A stretch of 5,675 bases of DNA from Bog-756 sp049521915 (GTDB lineage: Bacteria > Actinomycetota > Acidimicrobiia > Acidimicrobiales > RAAP-2), in assembly GCA_049521915.1 (NCBI GenBank), contig JBEKOI010000264.1, positions 1 through 5,675 on the forward strand, read 5' to 3'. The translations under genes and the position numbers were made by a program. The notes under the pieces are model-generated. The model made no database searches, had not been told where the DNA came from, and worked only from the letters and a program-made list of their open reading frames with translations. The stretch's first letter is position 1; the number at the start of each line of letters is the position of its first letter. Below are positions 1 through 4,482 of this stretch, one piece after another.

Positions 1-399
1 CCAAGATCGCGCCAAAGATCGCAGTGCTCAATGAGCCATCACCGAGCAGAGCGAGTCAGGATTCCTCTGATGACGGAGGGCGCGATGTGCGGGGGAGCTA
101 CGCCTGATGGCAAGGGATATTGGCTGGTCGCCTCGGACGTCCCCTCGCTCCCTCGAACCGAGATCCGCCCAACGCCATGCACGCATGAGCCGAGGGCTCG
201 GTCGCGTCGACCACCAGATCGGCATCTCATGACGGCAAGGCCGTTGCCTTACAATCGGCTCGGGGTTGTTATCCGAGCCCAAGTTCTTGCCGCCCGACGA
301 ACTGCCACCGACCGGCATCGCAGGCAAACCGCTTGGACTTACGGCGCTATGACCTCGTTTGTTGAGTCTGACCGTGCGTTATCGTGATGCTCAGGGCTG
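1..399. other. Region without a convincing intact gene; contains gene remnants
   Basis: No reading frame here combines a ribosome binding site, a plausible protein and sensible length. The open frames on both strands are rich in Arg, Pro, Ser and Trp, as expected of non-coding frames in GC-rich DNA. Two short stretches read like real protein. At 97-138 (+) the frame gives ATPDGKGYWLVASD, a motif of actinobacterial repeat proteins. At 263-352 (+) the frame gives a Pro-rich segment beginning EPKFLPPDELPPTGIAG and ends in TGA. The two stretches cannot be read as one gene, since a TGA precedes the second in its frame. The region is best described as decayed sequence upstream of the acetyltransferase. 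I see no tRNA or clear terminator. Confidence 0.5.
97..138 (+). pseudogene. Orphan GYWLVASD repeat-unit remnant
   Basis: Fourteen codons translate to ATPDGKGYWLVASD. In actinobacteria, especially Acidimicrobiia, long secreted or surface proteins carry many tandem units of the form GYWLVASDGGIFxFGDA, often introduced by ATPxGxG. Here only one unit is present, and the frame diverges straight after the Asp (the usual GGIF/GGVF is replaced by VPSL) with no second unit. This looks like a fragment of such a gene left by deletion or rearrangement. The match is by eye and short, so chance resemblance is possible. Confidence 0.4.
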
Positions 400-885
400 A
401 TGATTACTATTCGCAAGCTGACGGACGATGACTGGGCCCTCTGGCGGAAGCTGCGTCAGTCGGCTCTTGCTGACGCACCCGATGCATTTGGATCGACGCT
501 TGCGGAATGGACGGGTGACGGAGAAGTGGAGGTGCGGTGGCGTGCTCGACTCGTCAGCGTTCCATTCAATGTCGTCGCAGCTCGTTACGGTCGACCGATC
601 GGCATGGTCAGTGGCACGGCCCCGCTGGGTGGCGAGGTCCAGCTCATTTCTATGTGGGTCGCCCCGGCCGATCGTGGAAGCGGGGTCGGCGAGGCACTTG
701 TCGAGGCGGTAGTCCGGTGGGCTTTGGACATGGAAGCGAACGGGATTGCACTTCATGTGCGGCCGTCAAATGATCGTGCGGTCAGGTTCTATCTTCGGAA
801 CGGTTTCTTCGATGATGGCTTGACCAGTAACCCAGACCTAACGCATCCCGAGAGAAGGATGGTTCGCCGCTTCACCCCGCAGTGA
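400..885 (+). CDS. GNAT family N-acetyltransferase
   Basis: This 161-residue protein is of typical length for a single-domain GNAT enzyme, which moves an acetyl group from acetyl-CoA to an amine. The N-terminus MITIRKLTDDDW is the usual first strand and helix of the fold. Residues 80-105 (VQLISMWVAPADRGSGVG...) form strand 4 and motif A, with the pyrophosphate-binding R-x-x-G-x-G at R92, G95 and G97. Residues 118-138 (LHVRPSNDRAVRFYLRNGF) form motif B, with the N-x-x-A-x-x-F/Y-Y pattern that packs against CoA. The substrate cannot be told from sequence; relatives act on antibiotics, ribosomal proteins or small amines. The ATG at 400 is chosen because the family N-terminus starts there; the upstream GGG at 394-396 is a weak, close ribosome binding site. 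It stands alone, convergent with the minus-strand block. Confidence 0.9.
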   Translation: MITIRKLTDDDWALWRKLRQSALADAPDAFGSTLAEWTGDGEVEVRWRARLVSVPFNVVAARYGRPIGMVSGTAPLGGEVQLISMWVAPADRGSGVGEALVEAVVRWALDMEANGIALHVRPSNDRAVRFYLRNGFFDDGLTSNPDLTHPERRMVRRFTPQ

Positions 886-917
886 ATTCAGACTTCGGAA
901 CATGCCCCCAATGACTG

Positions 918-1041
918 GATCTGCGGCGGTGTCACCCGCCCATCCAACCGCACGAATGGCAGACGCTTCGGCCTGTTATCCGCCTTCGGTGACCCGGATG
1001 ATCGTCTTGCCGGGGATGCGCCGGTCGGGGGCGAACGCGGC
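918..1041. repeat. Direct repeat of an oxidoreductase gene 3' end (left copy)
   Basis: This segment matches 3093-3217 in the same orientation. Positions 938-1041 align without gaps to 3114-3217 with four mismatches in 104 bases. Positions 918-928 also match 3093-3103 exactly, and a short unlike stretch with a one-base length difference separates the two blocks. The match stops abruptly at 1041/3217. It covers the last codons of the oxidoreductase reading frame plus about 60 bases downstream of its stop. Confidence 0.9.
976..1041 (-). pseudogene. 3'-terminal fragment of a quinone-oxidoreductase-like gene
   Basis: Read on the minus strand, this gives AFAPDRRIPGKTIIRVTEGG followed by a stop (TAA, 976-978). 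It is identical in protein sequence to the last 20 residues of the oxidoreductase at 3152-4074. The two coding differences are silent: the last Gly codon is GGA instead of GGG, and the stop is TAA instead of TGA. Upstream of the fragment (above 1041) the sequence is unrelated and soon hits stops in this frame, so no functional protein is made. It is either a relic of a second, diverged oxidoreductase gene or a partial duplication. Confidence 0.8.
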
Positions 1042-1055
1042 CGGGCAATCGCGAT

Positions 1056-1100
1056 GGACCGGTTAATGTCACTCGCACCGCGAACAGCGCGAGCCGGTCC
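1056..1100. repeat. Palindromic element, GGACCGG/CCGGTCC arms
   Basis: A perfect 7-base inverted repeat, GGACCGG at 1056-1062 and CCGGTCC at 1094-1100, encloses a second inverted repeat (CTCGC at 1072-1076, GCGAG at 1089-1093) and an inner CGCG-aacag-CGCG. It could fold as a branched or bulged hairpin. It lies 14 bases from the abrupt end of the oxidoreductase repeat and 43 bases downstream of the membrane-protein stop codon. It might be a terminator-like structure for that operon, though no T-tract follows, or a small repeat element. Its function is unknown. Confidence 0.4.
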
Positions 1101-1143
1101 GTCAAACGTTGCGAGGAATCAGCCCCCGGTGGTCTCGATCTCT

Positions 1144-2082
1144 TCAATCCGCTCTCATTGTTGTCCAGAGGCGAACTTCTCGAACCACTCCGACTGCGGC
1201 TGTGCCCGTCGCTACTGCCATCAGAGCGACGGTGGCAACGAGCAAGATGTCCCACGATGATCCCGGGAGCCCGGCCGGGCTGGCGTTCAAGAACGCGGGT
1301 GCGTCTGTGGCCATTGCGCCCCACCAGACCGCAGTGGCAACAACAATGGTCACCATTGCGACAGCAACGGCGGCGGCCAGAATCGCCTCCGTGGTCAGCA
1401 CCGCCTTGGTTAGCTCGATGCGCCGACCTGCTGCGACCACCACCACCGTCCACGATGTCGAGGTGACGACGATGAGGGCTGTCCACACCAGGAATAGGAC
1501 CCCGTCCCAGTGGATGCCGCCGTTGGGTTGGTGCGATGGGAGGTGATTGGCCCACACCAGAAGGGGCAATGTTACGGCGATGGTCAGGACCGTACAGGTG
1601 AGGGCGCGCAGGAAGTGTCCACGAACGGAGACCCAACCGCCATTTCGCAGAAATCGCATAAAGGCGGGAACAGCAAGAAGAGCTCCGGCGGCGACCAGGA
1701 TGCTGGCCGCTCCAGCCATCGCTTGGAGCACGGTGAAGGCGAGGTCAGGCAAGTGGTGCGCTCCAAGGCTGTGAGGCAACGCCTCATCGAAGTGTTCGGA
1801 GAACTTTGCGAAGCTGGCGCCGGCGACCACGAAGGCGACCCAAGCGGCGAGTACGACCAGTGCGCCGTCCCGGACGCCATCGGCCGGCGGCACAGGATCA
1901 CCGGTCAGTCCCGATTGCCTGGCCCGCTGTCGGAGCCCGCCGCACACAAGACTGAGACGAATCCGGGTCGGCACACTCCTGCCGTACTCGTCGTCGAGAA
2001 GGGCGGTGAGCTCGTCCCCATATCGGGCTCGCCACGATCTGGGGTACCAGCGGAGACGGGGATCGTTCGCTCCGCTGGTCAC
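1144..2082 (-). CDS. Six-helix membrane protein paired with a PadR regulator
   Basis: From the GTG at 2082 the protein is 312 residues. Residues 8-25 carry the motif RLRWYPRSWRARYGDEL, followed by a basic helical stretch to about residue 60. This soluble N-terminal module (permease-prefix or HAAS-like) is common in actinobacterial membrane proteins encoded beside PadR genes. Six hydrophobic segments follow at roughly 74-94, 115-142, 157-179, 193-218, 232-257 and 277-299, then a short tail. There are no ATPase or enzyme motifs, so the biochemical role is unknown; a role in envelope or stress response is only inference from the PadR link. GTG 2082 is preferred because the conserved module begins just after it and AAGGA lies at 2093-2097. 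A longer ATG start at 2151 would overlap padR and add 23 poorly structured residues. The PadR stop is 37 bases upstream, indicating one operon. Confidence 0.8.
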   Translation of the reverse strand: MTSGANDPRLRWYPRSWRARYGDELTALLDDEYGRSVPTRIRLSLVCGGLRQRARQSGLTGDPVPPADGVRDGALVVLAAWVAFVVAGASFAKFSEHFDEALPHSLGAHHLPDLAFTVLQAMAGAASILVAAGALLAVPAFMRFLRNGGWVSVRGHFLRALTCTVLTIAVTLPLLVWANHLPSHQPNGGIHWDGVLFLVWTALIVVTSTSWTVVVVAAGRRIELTKAVLTTEAILAAAVAVAMVTIVVATAVWWGAMATDAPAFLNASPAGLPGSSWDILLVATVALMAVATGTAAVGVVREVRLWTTMRAD

Positions 2083-2119
2083 CTCGTGACCGTCCTTCGC
2101 ACCCGGTCCTCGGTTGGCA

Positions 2120-2449
2120 TCACGCAAGCCTTGGCCGTGGCGTCGGGACACTTTTCAGACGCGCTTCTCCTACACGAGCGAGCTCACGCATTTGGTCCAC
2201 GGAGTCAGCAAGAGCCTGCGTACCCGCGGCCGTGATCTGGTATGGCCGCCGGCGGTCATTTGAGGCGAGAGGTTCGATGAGCCCGCGCTGTTCCAGCCGG
2301 GTGATCGCTCCGTAGAGTGCGCCGGGACCGAGTTTCACACCGGCGAATTCCTCGATGTCTTTGAGGAGAGCGTGCCCGTGCCTTGCCCCACCGGCGAGAC
2401 TCATGAGGATCAGAGTCGGTGGGTCATTGGATCGACGTCGGGCTCCCAT
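2120..2449 (-). CDS. PadR family transcriptional regulator
   Basis: From the ATG at 2449 the protein is 109 residues, the usual size of a short PadR regulator. Residues 10-80 form the winged helix-turn-helix: PPTLILMSLAGGARHGHALL (helix 1 and approach), LGPGALYGAITRLEQRGLIE (recognition helix region, with the PadR hallmark G-x-LY-x-x-I-x-R-L-E) and the wing NDRRRPYQITAAG. A C-terminal helix (about 80-100) would give the dimer. PadR proteins are dimeric repressors, often released by small molecules, and usually control their own operon. The frame stays open upstream to an ATG at 2563, but those 38 residues do not resemble PadR and run through the promoter and palindromes. The likely start is therefore 2449, apparently without a leader. 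The membrane-protein gene follows at once. Confidence 0.9.
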   Translation of the reverse strand: MGARRRSNDPPTLILMSLAGGARHGHALLKDIEEFAGVKLGPGALYGAITRLEQRGLIEPLASNDRRRPYQITAAGTQALADSVDQMRELARVGEARLKSVPTPRPRLA

Positions 2450-2457
2450 GGGAATGA

Positions 2458-2486
2458 AGACTACTACGTACAACGTAGCTACGCAA
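2458..2486 (-). promoter_or_regulatory. Predicted promoter of the padR operon, giving a leaderless mRNA
   Basis: On the minus strand, a -35-like TTGCGT (2481-2486) is separated by exactly 17 bases from a -10-like TAGTCT (2458-2463). The PadR ATG (2447-2449) begins after 8 further bases, where transcription should start. No Shine-Dalgarno sequence precedes the ATG, so a leaderless transcript, common in actinobacteria, is the natural reading. Both boxes match the consensus only in part. The palindromes overlapping them strengthen the case. Confidence 0.55.
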
Positions 2487-2492
2487 TGCGTA
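2464..2492. promoter_or_regulatory. Twin palindromes, probable PadR operator
   Basis: Two inverted repeats lie one base apart. The first is CTACGT-ACA-ACGTAG (2464-2478) and the second TACGCA-A-TGCGTA (2480-2492). Both share a TACG core. The first fills the spacer between the predicted -35 and -10 boxes and the second covers the -35 box, so a dimer bound at either would block RNA polymerase. PadR proteins typically bind such palindromes in their own promoters. Assignment to this PadR protein is inferred from position. Confidence 0.65.
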
Positions 2493-2609
2493 CGTCGGCC
2501 ACAGCTGCGGGGGTGATCCCTCCCCAACGCTGCCGGCTGAGGGTCGCACATTTCGTCCAGCACTAGATCGCATCCGGGCGAGTAGACAGAAGCGATCCTG
2601 ACTAGCCTG

Positions 2610-2900
2610 TCAGCCGATCCCTGAAAGCTCCTTCTGTAGGTCTTCGGCGTTCATGGCCGGCGCGAACGCCACCTCTGCGTTGAGCTCCATGAAGGACGGC
2701 TCAGCGAAAATCGGGATGGCCGACGCGTCCGGCATGTCGAAGACGACATACGCCGCTCGCATTCCATCGAAGGTTGTGAAATACATGGCTTCTGGCGTCG
2801 AGCGCTCGGCCATCTGCTGAATCGTCTTTGGCAGGTTGCCGCTCTTGATCCCAGCGTTACCAGCCTCAACCGGAATTGATATGCGTGCCATCGTTCGCAT
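2610..2900 (-). CDS. Small conserved protein of unknown function
   Basis: This 96-residue cytoplasmic protein has no signal peptide or membrane segment. It shows a pattern I recognise from small conserved hypothetical proteins of soil bacteria: RISIPVEAGNAGIKSG near residues 6-20, PEAMYFTTFDGMRAAYVVFDM at 36-56, then IPIFAEPSFMELNAEV and PAMNAEDLQK. The alternation of strands and helices suggests a ferredoxin-like (dimeric alpha-beta barrel) fold, but I know no assigned biochemical role. The ATG at 2900 is chosen because a near-perfect AGGAGGTG (2907-2914) sits 6 bases upstream; the GTG at 2909 lies inside that site. It stands 117 bases upstream of the padR promoter and is probably transcribed separately. 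Confidence 0.8.
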   Translation of the reverse strand: MRTMARISIPVEAGNAGIKSGNLPKTIQQMAERSTPEAMYFTTFDGMRAAYVVFDMPDASAIPIFAEPSFMELNAEVAFAPAMNAEDLQKELSGIG

Positions 2901-2906
2901 CTGAAA

Positions 2907-2914
2907 CACCTCCT
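2907..2914 (-). promoter_or_regulatory. Strong Shine-Dalgarno site deciding the start at 2900
   Basis: AGGAGGTG on the minus strand is close to a full complement of the 16S rRNA 3' end and is correctly spaced before the ATG at 2898-2900. It excludes the overlapping GTG at 2907-2909 as the start. Confidence 0.85.
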
Positions 2915-2921
2915 CGGGCTC

Positions 2922-2936
2922 GGGTCCTTACGACCC
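2922..2936. promoter_or_regulatory. Inverted repeat upstream of the small conserved gene
   Basis: GGGTC-CTTAC-GACCC forms a perfect 5-base inverted repeat with a 5-base centre, ending 7 bases upstream of the Shine-Dalgarno site of the gene at 2610-2900. It could be an operator or a leader hairpin. It is short enough to occur by chance. Confidence 0.3.
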
Positions 2937-3086
2937 TCGCCGTAACTAAAAAGGTGGCGTCGGGTTCGGAGTTCGGCGGCGTCACCGGGAAGCTGGTCGC
3001 CCCGTTTGAGGGCAGTTGGCGACTGGGCCGAGAAATCGAGAGGGGCGGGCTGGCCTCCTCCAGTCCCTGCCCTACATCACCTGTAC

Positions 3087-3105
3087 ATCGCCGATCTGCG
3101 GCGAT
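3087..3105 (-). terminator. Hairpin downstream of the oxidoreductase gene
   Basis: ATCGCCG (3087-3093) and CGGCGAT (3099-3105) form a perfect 7-base stem with a 5-base loop, 46 bases past the oxidoreductase stop codon. No T-run follows on the minus strand, so it is at best a weak or Rho-assisted terminator. The left repeat copy (918-928) keeps only the loop and one arm. Confidence 0.35.
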
Positions 3106-3217
3106 TATGACTTGCCCATCCAACCGCACGGATGGCAGACCCTTCGGCCTGTCACCCGCCTTCGGTGACCCGGATGATCGTCTTGCCGGGGATGCGCCGG
3201 TCGGGGGCGAACGCGGC
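3093..3217. repeat. Direct repeat of the oxidoreductase 3' end (right copy)
   Basis: This is the partner of 918-1041, in the same orientation and 2175-2176 bases away. It includes the last codons and stop of the long oxidoreductase gene and its downstream flank. Inside it, CCATCC-aaccgcac-GGATGG (3116-3135) is a small hairpin that a substitution disrupts in the left copy. Confidence 0.9.
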
Positions 3218-4074
3218 AGGCGCTTCGGCGAGCGGCCGCACCGCCCCGACGATCGGCGTAAGCCGTCCGTCTCTGATCCGGTGGGCGAGATCGGTGAGCC
3301 GGGACCGGTCGGCTTCGACGACGAAGAAGATGGCGCGGCCGTTCTTGGGCTGGACTGTGGGCTCCCTGATGGTGGTGACGAGCGTGCCACCGGCACGCAC
3401 CAGCGCAGCCGAGCGGTCGAGGATCTCGCCGCCGATCACGTCGAGCACCACGTCAACTTGGCCGACGTCTTCGAGCTTGTCGGCCTCCAGGTCCAAGAAG
3501 GTATGCACTCCCAATCCGAGGGCCGTTTTGCGGTCCTTGGCCCGGCCAGTGCCAATCACGACGGCTCCGATCTCGCGGGCGAGTTGCACGGCGATCGAAC
3601 CGACACCGCCCGCGGCGCCGTGGATCAGGACCGTCTGGCCTGTCGTGAGGTGAGCGTGGTCGATGAGTGCCTGCCATGCCGTCAGCCCCGAGATCGGCAG
3701 GGCGGCGGCCACGGTGTGGTCGATGTCAGCCGGAAGGGAGCGAGGTTGCGGGCCTCCACTGCGCTGTATTCGGCCAGGGAGCCATTGCGGGTCCAGTCGC
3801 TCAGGCCGAATACCCGCTGGCCCACACTGAGGCCGGTGGATCCGTACCCCAGCTCGACGACGACTCCCGACAGCTCGTGTCCGGGCACGCTCGGCGTCCG
3901 GTCACGCCCGGCGCGGTCGACCCAGGTCGACGACCAGGCCAGCTCGCCGGGGGTGAACCCGGCGGCATGCACCCGTACGATGACGTCGTTCTCGGCCGCG
4001 TGCGGGTCGGGCACATCGGTCAAGGAGAGTCCACCGATGCCGGCATCGCGGTCTCGAACGGTGATGGCTTGCAT
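3152..4074 (-). pseudogene. Frameshifted NADP-dependent oxidoreductase, quinone reductase (MDR) family
   Basis: Joined across one frameshift, this encodes a 307-residue zinc-independent medium-chain reductase, a normal length for the family. These enzymes use NADPH to reduce quinones or conjugated carbonyls. The N-terminal GroES-like catalytic domain holds VRVHAAGFTPGELAW (33-47), PGHELSGVV (64-72) and VGQRVFGLSDW...GSLAEYSAVEARNLAP (84-113). The Rossmann domain holds PISGLTAWQAL, then the nucleotide loop IHGAAGGVGSIAVQLAR (151-167), IGTGRAKDR, whose basic residues suit NADPH, and FVVE...IVGAVRPLAEAPAAFAPDRRIPGKTIIRVTE. The catalytic-zinc cysteine is absent. After Ala112 (GCT, 3739-3741) one base is missing in the GGG run at 3736-3738; as written, translation stops at 3682. 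Domains on both sides are well preserved, so the loss is recent or a sequencing error. Start ATG 4074 has AAGGGAG five bases upstream. Confidence 0.8.
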
Positions 4075-4079
4075 GGCAG

Positions 4080-4086
4080 CTCCCTT
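4080..4086 (-). promoter_or_regulatory. Ribosome binding site of the oxidoreductase gene
   Basis: AAGGGAG on the minus strand lies five bases before the ATG at 4072-4074. It supports MQAITVRD as the N-terminus rather than upstream in-frame starts, which would add residues unlike the family. Confidence 0.65.
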
Positions 4087-4266
4087 CTCGTACGGGATGG
4101 TCGATAGGCCCAAGCCGAAATTAGGCGTTGTGCGGTGCCCTTGCCGTGCTGTCCCAAAAGTCCCCCGAACCCCAACAGTGACCCCGAACATCCCAACCGC
4201 GGCGATTATCCTGGCGAGGGTCGACGTGAAGATGGCTCAGGTCCGGCTCGGCCGAGCGATCGCTGC

Positions 4267-4294
4267 CTCACGCTCGCCGTCTCACGCTCGCCGT
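4267..4294. repeat. Tandem duplication of 14 bases
   Basis: CTCACGCTCGCCGT occurs twice with no gap (4267-4280 and 4281-4294) in the gap between the oxidoreductase gene and the tRNA gene. It lies outside any supported gene. The remaining intergenic sequence at 4075-4361 shows no other clear feature apart from the ribosome binding site at 4080-4086 and the hairpin at 4343-4359. Confidence 0.8.
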
Positions 4295-4342
4295 CCATGC
4301 CACGGCACCGGTGGAGGCGGACCGGGCGGCTGCTGAGCGGCT

Positions 4343-4359
4343 CGAAGAGCGCTCCTTCG
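4343..4359 (-). terminator. Hairpin just after the tRNA gene
   Basis: CGAAG at 4343-4347 pairs with CTTCG at 4355-4359, giving a 5-base stem (6 with a wobble pair) that begins three bases beyond the encoded CCA of the tRNA gene. It could mark the end or processing point of the tRNA transcript. There is no T-run, so the call is weak. Confidence 0.3.
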
Positions 4360-4361
4360 TG

Positions 4362-4439
4362 TGGTCGGGCTGCCCGGATTTGAACCGGGGACCTCTGCGT
4401 CCCGAACGCAGCGCGCTAACCAAGCTGCGCCACAGCCCG
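4362..4439 (-). tRNA. tRNA-Pro (anticodon CGG)
   Basis: The minus strand folds as a complete cloverleaf of 75 bases plus an encoded CCA (4362-4364). The acceptor stem is CGGGCTG (4433-4439) with CAGCCCG (4366-4372), with A73 at 4365. The D stem is GCGC/GCGC around AGCTTGGTTA. The anticodon stem CTGCG/CGCAG holds the loop TTCGGGA with anticodon CGG (4402-4404), reading CCG. The variable loop is AGGTC. The T stem CCCGG/CCGGG encloses TTCAAAT. All stems are perfectly paired, so the gene is probably functional. Its 3' end faces the mosaic region at lower coordinates, the usual side for site-specific integration, but I found no second copy of its 3' end here. Confidence 0.97.
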
Positions 4440-4482
4440 TCGAACGGAACCCGTACAACGACGGCTCCGCACCACGGTGATG

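Noticed and set aside
28..327. 99-codon minus-strand frame with many Arg and Trp residues
   Set aside because: It has no ribosome binding site and no recognisable domain, and it reads antisense across the GYWLVASD remnant. It is probably non-coding.
932..1636. 234-codon minus-strand frame
   Set aside because: It overlaps the membrane-protein gene in another frame, is rich in Arg, His, Gly and Ser, and crosses the repeat boundary. Its end is an out-of-frame reading of the oxidoreductase 3' fragment.
2450..2563. N-terminal extension of PadR to the ATG at 2563
   Set aside because: The added residues do not resemble the family and would be translated from the predicted operator and promoter.
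886..3150. Integron cassette array or insertion sequence as the source of the mosaic
   Set aside because: No attC-like core sites, integrase, transposase or target-site duplication could be identified. The flanking repeats are gene fragments, not terminal inverted repeats.
2876..4336. 486-codon open frame on the plus strand
   Set aside because: It runs antisense to the oxidoreductase gene and its flanks. Its composition is that of a shadow frame in GC-rich DNA, while the minus strand carries clear family motifs.
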